Assembly: GCF_963678635.1 (NCBI RefSeq)
Contig: NC_087070.1
Coordinates: 48,033,467 to 48,093,466, forward strand
Origin: Symsagittifera roscoffensis
Taxonomy: Eukaryota > Xenacoelomorpha > Acoela > Convolutidae
Reading direction: 5' to 3'
DNA: 60,000 bases
The position numbers and the translations under genes are program-made. The notes under the pieces were generated by a model. That model was given only the letters and a program-made list of their open reading frames with translations, was not told the DNA's origin and searched no databases. Of the stretch, positions 25,301-33,400 are shown one piece after another. The stretch's first letter is position 1; each line of letters starts with the position of its first letter.

Positions 25301-28300
25301 TTCATCATCCGAGTTATAGTGCAATGGCAAGTCGTCCTTTCGGAAACATTAATTTCCCAATATAAAATGCGAGAACTCGAGCAGCGTCCTCCGATGGGAT
25401 GTAGTTGAAAGTCGTCGATTCATCGTTTGTCCTCAATTGTTGTGCAGACTTTTTCCTTGGAACATATCAGACTGCCGGAATTTGGAATGGCATTCATGTT
25501 CTCAGATGTCGTTTTCATTTTACTATGTGCTCGTTTAAGTCTTTTTTGGTTATTTTTGGTGTGTCTCTGACTTTAAACGCTTCTGCTATGGCCATAACTG
25601 TGAAGTTGTCTAGTGGGATATCTTCCCATCCGTTTGTTGACATGATTTCAGCGAACGCCACTGGGTTACCTCTTCTACCTTTGTGATGTCTTCTTAGTTT
25701 TGTAGTTGTTATTCATTTCCTCCCACTCGCATGAAGTTAACTTTTGTAGATTAGCAAACTTTTGCAAAATCTCCCCTCTGCATTTCTAGAACAGATCTTA
25801 TCTTTCGCGGTGCATGATTATAAAGGGTTCCGACCGAATTGTCTTCAGCATTTGTAATATTTCTTGTATTGTCCCACGTGATTTGTAATCTGTTCTCTTC
25901 TATTGTTCAATTTTCCTCGTGTGAAGTTCTATCGTCCTCATGAGGTCGGTCCCTTTGATTAGTTTGTTAGTTTGCCTGTTTTTTCTTTCTCGAGGTTGTG
26001 TGTATCCCATAAATTCTAATTTTGTTGGTGTAGAAAATGATGGACCGAAAAGATTTTTTTTGTTGCTCTACCGTGTTTGGTTCCCTTTTCTCGACAAGTT
26101 GCATATTCGTACGCATCTTGTGCAGATCGTATCTCTGCTAATAGTTCTTTGGCTGTCTTTTTGTGGTTTATTTAGGCAGTAAACCTATCTTGTACGCATT
26201 CATCTTCTGAATCTACGCAGTCGGCCCTTTACGCCAATTTCACTAAATCTGTATGAAATTGTTGAAGTGGTTCATTTTTTCCCTGTTTTCGACAAATTAA
26301 GGCGTTCAAATGCAATTTTTTGTTCTGTTATGAAAAAGCTTCCACAATTGTTACTATTTGTCTCGTTTTCGTAGATTGTAGGGCCACGCCCGGTCTTTTT
26401 TCACTCTAGTTGTCTCTGGCCTTCAGCACCCAAACATAAGAATATGTAACTTTTGACTTTTGCCTCTACCTCGTTCCATCCAAAGGAATTGTTTGCACTC
26501 CTTTTTCTCGTGCTTTTAATACTTTATTCTCCCAGCCGGTTATCTCTCCTTGTTTACGTACCCGGAAGTTTTTTGAGCGTCGGTTTCTCCATTTATTTTG
26601 ACTTCGTATATGGGTTCAGTCGGATCTGTGAGTGTCGCTTTGTCACGGCGTGAATTTCGTACTTCAATTCGATCTTTGGCGAATATGGCCATTTCCATTA
26701 GGGCCGCCCACTTCGACCATTCTAATGGTGAACCTGCAGATGCTCGCGGTCAAAATGGATTGATATTTAGCAGGTTCTTGGTATAGTTTGATGGATGTAC
26801 CATGTCAAACCTTACGGTATGCGTAGATCTTCAATATCGAATGCGAACGAAATTGACAAATACAATGACGCAGGTTATGGGTAAATTGACAACTGTATGA
26901 TAAACAAATTATTTTTTGCTCTGCCGATCACTCGGTTTGGTAATTAAGATGGCCTTGAAAACCCACAAGGTCATGCCACCAGTATAAAAACAATTTATGT
27001 ATATATAATACAATAAACCTTATGGTTTCGCCATTCAGGAGGGATGACACTATCAAAAGAATGAAAAAAACCGGCATGAAATGTAGAAAGCGAGGATTTG
27101 GCGATGGGATGAGCAAAAGAGAACTGATTATATAAAGAATGTTCAGAGGGCCATGGTTTTGAGCAGAAAAGAGTGAACAAAAAATTTTTTATCAGTAAAA
27201 AAATAAAAAACCGTTAAAGACTTGTTTCAACCGACCAAAGAGAAAACTTTATTAGATTGTTGTCAGAATAGCTTCCAAAAAAATTCTGTTTCTTATATCA
27301 TCAGTTAGTAAATTATAAATGGACAGCTACTGCTCTAGAAACTTTAATGGGATTGAAAGTATTCGAAAAAAAAACAAGCTCATTTGTTTACTATTACTTT
27401 TCTTTTCAACTATTCTTACAGGAACAAAAATCTCATATTTGTATAACAACCCTGTTGTGTTCTGCAGGTGATGACCCCTGGCCGATGTTGTGTGAAGGAA
27501 CCGATGCCAGTGTGGTTGGCCATTTTGATCCTGGTCATTCTGGCACTCATTCTGGCAGGCTGCTGCTTCCTCTGCTGTTTCATTCGACCCAAACTGGAGG
27601 GACTCTGCAACCAGGTAACAATGGTGGTATATTGTACGCCTATAACTAATTCTTATTTTCTTACAACGAGCCACATCTCTTATGGTAATGGGGGGGGGGG
27701 GGTAGTTAAAAAACTAGTAAGCAAGATCCCTGCCGGAAAATAAACCAACCGAAAACACTAAAAAATACAGAGGAATATGATAAACGCATGTAGCTACAAA
27801 AATCATGCAAATTTTAACCCAAATGCCGACTAGTCTGATTTATACACTCTGCTCTGGGACTTTCAGGCGGACCTTCGAAAATGTATCTCCGAACTTTTCT
27901 GTGGTTTGCAAAAAATTTAAGAACTCTTTTAAAAAACTGCCAGGACCTATTTTTCTTAAAAATTTTGCGGATCAGACGTTTTTAACAAAAAGTACGAAAT
28001 TGGCGAAATTGGACACATTTGGAATAGTTTCGACAATGGAGTTTTTTTGGCGCGCATTCGCCACTCAAAATATTATATGATAGCGGCGAAAATTTCAAAG
28101 GTGGGGGGTCAACAAAGTAAAGGCATAAACGCAATACAAATTGTTTGACTGGCTGGAAAAGTTTGAGTGATAAAAACTCTAAAAACTCTGAAGTTGTGGT
28201 AACCAATCGACCCCCCCCCTCCCTAAATTTCAAAATGCCTTTTGCTGCGAACTGTCTTTTTGTTTTGAGTTTGTCTAATGTCGCTTCTCAGGCTTCAAAA

Positions 28301-29454
28301 TGGTAAATAATTATGTGAACAAAAGAATGCATTTTATTGATTATAAATCTGAAGACAATTAATTATCTATTATCTATTAATATTACATTTGATTAGTATC
28401 AGCGACCTCACATCTCACACGACACCATACAGACTGTGGCTGCCCTGAAGATACTCACCAGTGACATTGGAGGAGGAGGAGGGGGACAGAACAACAACCC
28501 CTTTGGAGGTACGTGACACAGGCTTTAATTTCCAACAGAGCCCCCCCCCCCCATTTTCTTTTTATCTCCTTTTCAGTTTCGTGTGAACCATTAAAAAAGT
28601 CTACATGCGCAAAATCTTTCATCGATTCTATATAAATTATTTTTCTGCACATTATTTAGAGTGTAATTTTCCTTACTGTCACATCATTTTGAGAACAGTT
28701 TCAGCCGAAGAAAAGATTAAACAATTTTTGGCCAACATTAAATGATTTTTGGGATTTTTTTTTGCAAACATCGTACAAAGAACTCTTTCAGATGAATAAC
28801 AATCTTGCGAAGTTCCAACAAGATTTTTCAAGATAGCTAAGTTGAGATGCAAACGCCGTACTTTGTAAGATCTTGCGAGAATTTTTAGAGAATTTTTAGG
28901 GATACAGATCTGCGGGTTAGAACATGGCGTACAGAACAAACATTCCCACGTTTTCTCGTCTTCGAAACTATCAAAAAAAATTGTTTGTATTATGCCTCGA
29001 ATAAATTACACCTCATGCAAATTAAATGACCTTGTTTGTTGTTTTAGGTCAACCGAATTGGGGTCCGGGCCAAACAATCCCACCTCCCCCTCCCCCGATG
29101 ACTCAATCAGTCCATCCTAATCAGCCCCCACCCCCACCTGGATATGCTCCCAACCACTACAACCCAAACATGGCAGCCCATCCCCCTCTTCAACAAGGGT
29201 ACCAATACACACCAGGGTACACACCCACCAACCAATCAGCAGCACCTGGACAGTATCCAGGGGCCTACAATAACTACCCCCCGAATCCAAATCCTTACCC
29301 GCCATCAGGGGGTCAGTCTTATAACCAACCTCATCAAAATTCGCAGCAGCAATCGCTTCCGTACCCAGTTTCAGATTCTGGGGGTTATCAGCAGTACCCT
29401 AGCATGCCAGAAGCGCCACCGTATCCGGAAAGCAAAACAACCTCTCTGGCTTAG
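10192..29454 (+). CDS. Shisa/WBP1-like single-pass membrane protein (gene span, five exons)
   Basis: The exons are 10192-10280, 21563-21788, 27468-27614, 28403-28508 and 29048-29454. All joins are GT-AG and phase-consistent (975 nt, 324 residues). The order is: signal peptide (residues 1 to about 22); an ectodomain with exactly six cysteines spaced C, C, CC, CC and four N-glycosylation sequons; an acidic tyrosine stretch (GYDDEDYEDD); a membrane helix (about 119-142) followed by CCFLCCF; then a Gly-rich linker and a Pro/Tyr/Gln-rich tail with PPGY, a WW-domain ligand. This six-Cys plus helix plus PPxY layout is that of the Shisa/WBP1/VOPP1-like group, which are adaptors of membrane-protein trafficking. 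The exact subfamily is not resolved. Intron 1 (11.3 kb) hosts an opposite-strand gene and intron 2 a retrotransposon. Exons 3-5 are duplicated at 42698-44677. Confidence 0.75.
10950..13267. repeat. Cluster of short palindromic repeats
   Basis: The word TCATACAATT and its reverse AATTGTATGA recur, usually as half-sites around CCATATATGG and flanked by ATGCTTA/AAGCAT. They lie near 10967-11030, 11137-11186, 11740-11850, 12905-12960, 13052-13100 and 13195-13267. The 11137-11186 copy is a near-perfect inverted repeat. Related copies occur at 33640-33705 in FREP-A intron 3, where 33850-33965 also matches 11330-11465, so a longer dispersed element is involved. Confidence 0.5.
13287..13365. repeat. 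(TG)n microsatellite
   Basis: A TATATA lead-in is followed by an uninterrupted TG run and then interrupted TG/TTTG/CG units. Confidence 0.9.
13672..13988. mobile_element. hAT-like MITE, copy 4
   Basis: It shares with copy 1 the same order: AGGCAAAATTTTGAAAA, a CAAAAAAGCCGTTTTTGG-type word, TTGGCGCCAAAGGCGCC, a GGGTCGGCAGAGGGTCGAA word, and the terminal AAATCCGCCCCTG. The left terminus is truncated or diverged. Confidence 0.55.
14770..14991 (-). mobile_element. tRNA-derived SINE (minus strand)
   Basis: On the minus strand 14991-14921 resembles a tRNA: GCGAGCG start, A-box-like TGGTGAAGTGGG, a CCTCT/AGAGG anticodon-type stem, and B-box-like TGTTCGAGGCC. The matching acceptor strand is missing, so it is a tRNA-like head and not a functional tRNA. 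About 150 bp of unrelated body follows, including the palindrome GAGCTGTACAGCTC. The body family was not recognised. Confidence 0.5.
15144..15263 (-). CDS. Peptide precursor exon 3 (C-terminus)
   Basis: It has acceptor TTTCAG, 39 codons (begins EQLESNS, ends SSAMYFRK) and a TAA stop. The codon mix is clearly protein-like, with no internal stop. The stop codon overlaps AATAAA (15148-15143), so the 3' UTR may be very short. Confidence 0.6.
   Translation of the reverse strand, partial: EQLESNSIGGPQQGFAEKHFFVAPIPELKKKSSAMYFRK
15144..20422 (-). CDS. Putative secreted peptide precursor with amidation site (gene span, three exons)
   Basis: Exons on the minus strand are 20422-20381, 15603-15472 and 15263-15144, all phase 0 with good GT-AG sites (294 nt, 97 residues). 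Exon 1 (MNKVILSLVLLSIL) plus the first residues of exon 2 (ASSISA) make a complete signal peptide with an Ala-rich cleavage site. Shortly after comes KFHPGLYGKR: a Gly before Lys-Arg is the standard signal for dibasic cleavage and C-terminal amidation, predicting a peptide of about 23 residues ending in PGLY-amide. A further Arg-Arg and Lys-Lys-Lys follow. There are no cysteines. I do not recognise the peptide family. The gene lies inside intron 1 of the Shisa-like gene on the opposite strand. An extra exon in the 4.8-kb intron cannot be excluded. Confidence 0.6.
15472..15603 (-). CDS. Peptide precursor exon 2 (mature peptide)
   Basis: It has 44 codons between acceptor TATGTTGCAG and donor GTCAGC, phase 0 at both ends. 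It encodes the end of the signal peptide and the whole predicted amidated peptide up to the GKR site, so the active part sits in a single exon. Confidence 0.65.
15715..15793. repeat. Short degenerate tandem repeat
   Basis: Units of roughly 11-16 bp on the pattern CTATGCCAATCAACC are repeated about six times with drift (TACCCTATTC, TACCCTATA, CAACCCTATG, CAACCCTGTG). It lies in the intron of the peptide gene. Confidence 0.6.
15800..18240. other. Intronic repeat-rich stretch
   Basis: No exon found. At 15830-15870 there is a small hairpin with TATCTCGG/CCGAGATA arms. Stretches at 16560-16870 and 17930-18195 are partial, diverged family B repeats (GAAGGGCAGTCAAAAC at 16840). The open frame at 17932-18195 is explained by that repeat and is not called. 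Confidence 0.4.
18249..18632. mobile_element. Foldback MITE with long inverted arms
   Basis: The left arm (18249 to about 18318) and right arm (about 18560-18632) are inverted copies. Shared words are AATAAGCAGAATGG / AATAAGTAGAATGG, then GCAGAATGAGTCCAAGAGCA / GCAGAATGGGTCCAAGGGCA. The outer ends are CAAGGTGGCGG and AAGGGAGGCGG. The middle is AT-rich and non-coding. Superfamily unknown. Confidence 0.65.
18633..19825. other. Intronic stretch with a partial family B repeat
   Basis: Nothing gene-like. 19290-19620 is a partial family B copy ending GCCCTGATATACGAGCATTC, with the conserved GAAGGGCAGTCAAAACATTC before it. Confidence 0.4.
19826..20315 (+). repeat. Dispersed repeat family B, copy with intact terminal hairpin
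   Basis: A full-length match to 4290-4780. The 3' end keeps a perfect stem CAGGGC-TTC-GCCCTG at 20283-20297, followed by ATACGAGCAGTCTTGTTTA. It ends about 65 bp beyond exon 1 of the peptide gene on the intron side. Confidence 0.55.
20381..20422 (-). CDS. Peptide precursor exon 1 (signal peptide core)
   Basis: Fourteen codons from ATG at 20422 give MNKVILSLVLLSIL before the strong donor GTAAGTTTTT. The frame continues without a phase break into exon 2. This start is chosen because it gives a canonical n-region and hydrophobic core. Confidence 0.6.
20468..20475 (-). promoter_or_regulatory. TATA-box candidate of the peptide gene
   Basis: TATATAAT on the minus strand lies about 46-53 bp upstream of the ATG, which would leave a 5' UTR of roughly 20 bases. 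Confidence 0.35.
20476..21562. other. End of Shisa-like intron 1
   Basis: No exon. There is a tRNA B-box-like word on the minus strand at 21241-21260 without an A box, and a decayed hAT-like MITE end (CCTAGGTTCGCTCCTG) at 21459-21474. The acceptor for exon 2 is TTCGTTTCAG, ending 21562. Confidence 0.35.
21563..21788 (+). CDS. Shisa-like gene exon 2 (ectodomain)
   Basis: It has 75 codons plus the shared G. It carries four of the six ectodomain cysteines (CYHDYEC and ECC) and four N-glycosylation sequons (NFT, NMT, NST, NAT), and ends with an Asp/Glu/Tyr-rich stretch that may be tyrosine-sulfated. The donor GTAAGA follows in phase 0. Codon use is visibly GC-richer than the flanking intron. Confidence 0.75.
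21915..22165. mobile_element. hAT-like MITE, copy 5 (partial)
   Basis: Family words in order: GGCGTCTACGACGCC near 21902, GGGGGAAGCGCGCGCTGAAAA, CTAAAAACGCC, and a TTGGTCGACC run. Terminal repeats are degraded. It abuts the LTR of the Gypsy element, and the open frame across 22030-22290 is a by-product. Confidence 0.4.
22221..22469 (-). repeat. 3' LTR of the Gypsy element
   Basis: It matches 26803-27049 over its length, for example GGTATGCGTAGATCTTCAAT and GCTCTGCCGATCACTCGG. The visible drift between the two LTRs indicates an old insertion. Confidence 0.75.
23974..24510 (-). pseudogene. Gypsy integrase fragment (zinc-binding and core start)
   Basis: An HxH...CRQC zinc-knuckle arrangement is followed by EEVQLDFAG, the usual start of the retroviral-type integrase core. 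Downstream frames toward 22500 are interrupted. The element cannot make a working integrase. Confidence 0.65.
24640..24899 (-). pseudogene. Gypsy reverse-transcriptase fragment
   Basis: The N-terminal half of the polymerase is recognisable: an ALDSKKFN start, KYQLPN, then, after a frameshift near 24755, DYSQIPLDP. In-frame stops follow and the catalytic YxDD block is absent. Confidence 0.65.
26803..27049 (-). repeat. 5' LTR of the Gypsy element
   Basis: Partner of 22221-22469. The internal sequence next to it on the minus strand begins TGGTACATCC, where a primer-binding site starting TGG is expected. The tRNA was not identified. Confidence 0.75.
27468..27614 (+). CDS. Shisa-like gene exon 3 (CC motif and membrane helix)
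   Basis: It has 49 codons, phase 0 at both ends, between acceptor GTTCTGCAG and donor GTAACA. It encodes the last cysteine pair (GRCCVKEP), a strongly hydrophobic helix (VWLAILILVILALILAG) and a juxtamembrane CCFLCC, a likely palmitoylation cluster. Confidence 0.8.
28403..28508 (+). CDS. Shisa-like gene exon 4
   Basis: 35 codons plus one base, starting RPHISHDT and ending in a run of six glycines then QNNNPFG, with donor GTACGT. An in-frame alternative acceptor six bases upstream (TTAG/TATCAG) would add Tyr-Gln. Both keep the frame. Confidence 0.7.
29048..29454 (+). CDS. Shisa-like gene exon 5 (proline-rich tail)
   Basis: The acceptor TTGTTTTAG supplies the two bases completing a Gly codon. 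There follow about 135 residues rich in Pro, Tyr, Gln and Asn, with PPPPPP, PPGY (WW ligand) and APPYPE near the end, and a TAG stop. Frame +1 open reading over the same region is a low-complexity shadow. Confidence 0.8.
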
Positions 29455-29601
29455 ATGAGAACTGCAAAAAAACTCTGCAAGAAATTAATGTTCTGCATGT
29501 GAATGTCAATTAGACTTTTTATAATGCATTTTTCATAAATTACCTTTAATTCACAATTGATAAAATCAGAGATATTTATGTAATTTTCGATAAAATTACA
29601 C

Positions 29602-30150
29602 AAAATTAGTTTCAACTCGACAGGGATATTTATAGTTCGAGCGCGTTTGATAAAAGTGCCAAAAGAGTAGTTTTAACTGTATTATGATGTTCTTGTAGAA
29701 CGTTTAACTTGCTTTTTTTCATAAGCCAGGTAGAAAGCCAGATCTTTGGTCATTATTGAAATTATTTGAACACTTGCACAGTAAATGAAAAAGATAGATA
29801 AGAGCACGCAGCTCTTGATATCAGTGGTTATAAAAAACTTTACAAGCGCATTTAAAAAAGGGGTAATCATAAAAGTACACATAACTAGTTTTAACTCGAC
29901 AGAGATAATTATAGTTCGAGCGCATTTGATAAAAGTGCCAAAAGAGTAGTTTTAACTGTATTATGATGTTCTTGTAGAACGTTTAACTTGCTTTTTTTCA
30001 TAAGCCAGGTAGAAAGCCAGATCTTTGGTCATTATTGAAAATATTTGAACACTTGCACAGTAAATGAAAAAGATAGATAAGAGCACAGCTCTTAATATCG
30101 GTGGTTATACATAAACTTTACAAGCGCATTTAAAAAGGGGTAACCAAATT
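29602..30150 (+). promoter_or_regulatory. Duplicated 279-bp module upstream of FREP-A
   Basis: Two tandem copies (AACTCGACAG at 29614 and 29893) lie directly before the FREP-A start codon. Both contain the same CATAAGCCAGGTAGAAAGCC and CAGATCTTT words, which also survive in single diverged copies upstream of FREP-C (near 55635) and at 40320. Their position and retention suggest promoter or enhancer modules. An A/T-rich TTTAAAAAGGGG about 40 bp before the ATG may be the core promoter. Confidence 0.4.
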
Positions 30151-30171
30151 TTTTTAATAAACAACACGCAA

Positions 30172-30477
30172 ATGGCATCTTTCAAAACATCGACTGGTGA
30201 TGTTAGTTTCCAACTTCAAAATACTGAATCTAACCCGAACATCAATGCAGATGGGCAGAATTCCGGTAACAAACGGGAAGATAGCGTTTATGAGGAGTCG
30301 GCGAACATTGAACAAGATGAGCAGATTTCCGGTAGCAAATATGTTTACGAGGAGCCGGCGATTACTCAGCGCAGCGGCGGACAAAAGGAAGACAAAGAGC
30401 CGCAAGCGAATAATTGGCCTGTGAAATGTTTCATGGCTATGATGATCGCATTGGTGATTGCCGTTGTTGTTTTGGCA
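30172..30477 (+). CDS. FREP-A exon 1 (cytosolic tail, half of membrane anchor)
   Basis: 102 codons from ATG to GCA before the donor GTAAGT. The tail has repeats of DEQISGSK type and two tyrosine motifs (DSVYEESA and YVYEEPA) that resemble SH2-binding sites when phosphorylated. The exon ends inside the hydrophobic anchor (CFMAMMIALVIAVVVLA). Confidence 0.75.
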
Positions 30478-33400
30478 GTAAGTAAAGTTTCAAACTATGG
30501 AATTATAGCGGGAATTAATCAAGTTGTTTGAAATTTCGAGCGACCTTTTTCAAAGATTCATGACAACAAATTAGACCATTATTGAACAGTGTTCATCAAA
30601 AACACCTTGATCATTTTTATTGAAGGGCTCATATGCAATTTGGAGCAATAAGATAACATCCCGTTATCCTAGAGCGTTTTTTTTTTTTTTTGGGGGGGGG
30701 GGTTCATTTCGATTCGAGTTTTTATAGTTAGATACGACATCGTGACAGCGGTCCACTCCACTACGTTTTCGTGTGCAAAGAACTTCCCGTAATTTTTTGC
30801 ACTTCAATTGATAAAGAAGAGTTGCGCTGAGGTGTTTTAATTGTAATCAAATGACACTATCTAAGAGTACATTAGTAGTGGCTAAACCAGTACTAATTGA
30901 AAAAAGAAGAAAAAGTTAAATGCATAATTAAAGTGTTTAAAACAATTAAAACCTTGTAGCTACCAGTTGAGCAGCATTTTGGTCCATTTTTTTAGTACGC
31001 TTTTGGCGTCAAAATACCCTAGTTTTAACAAAAAGTTCAATTTTTTGGCCTGTTTTTCTAAGATTTGCCTGCGCAGCAGAAAATTTGGTCAAATAGGGAC
31101 TTTATAAGTCATTGGTGAGAGATGAGAAAATTAATTTGATCTACTTTAAAAAAACTGTCGACAAATTTTTTGAAATTTTTTTTTCGAAATCCCCCCCCTC
31201 GAGAAAATTCTAGATCCGTCGCCCCTGTTAGAGTACACAGGACTATACTTTCAAACCGGAGATGTCAGATGAGAGATTTTGAACGCATCATAAAGCTACG
31301 ACTTTTTTGTATACTTAAAAACGTTTTGATCTAATATGAAATGGTAGAGCGGTGAAATGCTCTTAGCTTAGACTTCACTTGAACTTGTTTGTTTCTATTG
31401 TCAGATAAGAAATAGATTTTTTTGTTCGGAAACAGTAGTTATAGCGAAGGTAATCTATATATTTTTCTAAGTAATTCAGAAGTCTTTGCTGGGTACGGGG
31501 TTGTTGAATAAACTTCCATTTAAGAAAAAATGCGAGAATTTTTATCAAAAGCTTAAGTTTGCATAAACTAAACTGATTGGAAAACGAAAACAGTTGAGCG
31601 CAAGTGGAAGCCACAATTTTTTCTAAAGATATTTTCTGCCAGTGTCAGAAACGCAAAACAACTGTTATTTTTATGAATAATGAAACGAAAACTGATGAAC
31701 AGTAGCGTTTAAAAATTACTTTAAATGGTAGAACTTGAACCGAGTGGCTTGCGCAAAAGTTTTCCAGGGGGTATTTTTAAAAACATGGCAAATTTCGCAG
31801 AAGTTATTTAGGTTGTCCAATTAGATTTTCCGAGCTCTCCTAAAATAGTATAAGGACCCTATTAAGTGAAAAACAAAATTTTCCGGCGCAGGCAAGTTTT
31901 AAAAAAAAACAGACCAAAAAAGGCGTTTTTAGGCACTTTTGGGAAATTTTGATCAAAAAATTGCGTTTTCTTGACGAGCGCTCCCCCACAAAATTTGTTA
32001 CGTTGGCGCCAAAAAGAATGAATGAAAACAAGCAACAATTTTGAATCTAAAAATTTTTAATGAAAATTAATCATTTTGTCAAATTTTTTTTACTGAAAAA
32101 AAAATTGTGAGGCATTTGATGGAGGATTGTTCAATTTTTATGTTACTTTTCTTCAACAGCATGAGAAGCCCAATAATTTTCTTTTTGTAATTTATTCCTT
32201 GTATTGATGTTTTTTTTTCAATTATTTAGACATTGGTTGTCGTTCTATTGTTCCTGACAGTTTTTTTATCAAATGAAACAAAAAAGATCAACGCACAACA
32301 CACTGACGCCAATAGAAGGAACGATGTCAACAGCAATCGTATTACGGAAAACCTCGCCCGACTGGCAGACGGTTTGACTAACATTTCAATAAAAATTGAT
32401 AGTGTTGCCGGTGAGTTAGCAAATGTATCCAGCAGAATTGAGAGGGTGGAGGTGAATCTGAAAGAAATAACAGTAAGTTATCTAGAAAAACCGTTTTCTA
32501 TGTATGATTTAGGAAACTTTACCATTGAATGTCAAGAAATAAAAAAAGGTCAAAAAATCTTGCAGCATTGCAATCACAATACACAAAAACAAATGCTAAA
32601 AGCGGATATTGAGAACAAAAAAACTATCCTGGAGGCTAATAACTAAAAAACGCTCATCTTAGAAAAAACGCGGCAACAATATAAAAAAAAGCATGTACAA
32701 AAATTAGTTTTATTCAAGCATTTGCAGCAAAAATTTTGAAAAAGCTGAATATATGATTTATCTAAGGGTCTTCCTACTCCCTTTAAAGCATGAAAAATTG
32801 GTATATAAAAATTTTTGTATTTAAATTGAATCAATTTCACTAAACAAATGCTAACTATCAGAGCGGCACATGTCAAAATGAAGCAATTACATCTAGCTTA
32901 GCCTCAAACAGACCTCTTCCCGGATGTTTCACGTGTTTTTTTTTCATACAAACTTGGGTCCAAATGCGTTCTAAAATACCGTTTAGTTCCCGAAATACAG
33001 TTTTCTGGGTTGAATTTACAAAAGAATTACTCCTGTTCTTGAAAAGGATTGTAATTTTTAAGTTGACCCGCATTTCAGTGGGGACAGGAGATAGTTTTAC
33101 AGAGGCGAAAACAATTTGACATTTTATTCAACCGCACTTTTGGGGAGTATGAAGCAGGTTTTGGAGACTTTTCCGGAGCAGGAGATGTGTGGCTGGGGTT
33201 GAACAGAATGCACAGGTTGACACAAAAAGGAAGATGGAACCTTCGAGTTTCGATGCGCAGTTTCTCCAACAATACACTTTTTTGGGGCGAATGGTCAGGT
33301 AAACTAAACAAACAGTCATCATTACACAGCTTTCAATTAAAAGTTTAAAAATGAGAAAAAAATATCAAGAAAACACCCGCATACTGTTGTCAATCAAAAA

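Larger units (their letters stand above)
22221..27049 (-). mobile_element. Decayed Ty3/Gypsy LTR retrotransposon
   Basis: It lies on the minus strand in Shisa-like intron 2. LTRs of 249 and 247 bp flank it and each begins TGTCA and ends TGACA. Flanking pentamers CTATA/CTATC are a near-match target duplication. Minus-strand coding shows a reverse-transcriptase N-terminal half (24899 to about 24640, with DYSQIPLDP and HCNFNL signatures, a frameshift and stops) and, almost directly after, an integrase zinc-binding H2C2 region and the start of its core (24510-23974). The YxDD end of the polymerase and RNase H are missing, so an internal deletion joined the two. Multiple stops elsewhere show it is inactive. 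Plus-strand open frames at 22810-23784 are antisense shadows. Confidence 0.75.

Noticed and set aside
30479-30531. Extension of FREP-A exon 1 to the stop at 30531 as a stand-alone 119-residue protein
   Set aside because: It would run through a perfect GTAAGT donor, and the membrane helix continues exactly in phase in exon 2.
31336-31370. tRNA-like word (ATGGTAGAGCGGTGAAATGC)
   Set aside because: It resembles an A box but there is no B box or acceptor pairing downstream.
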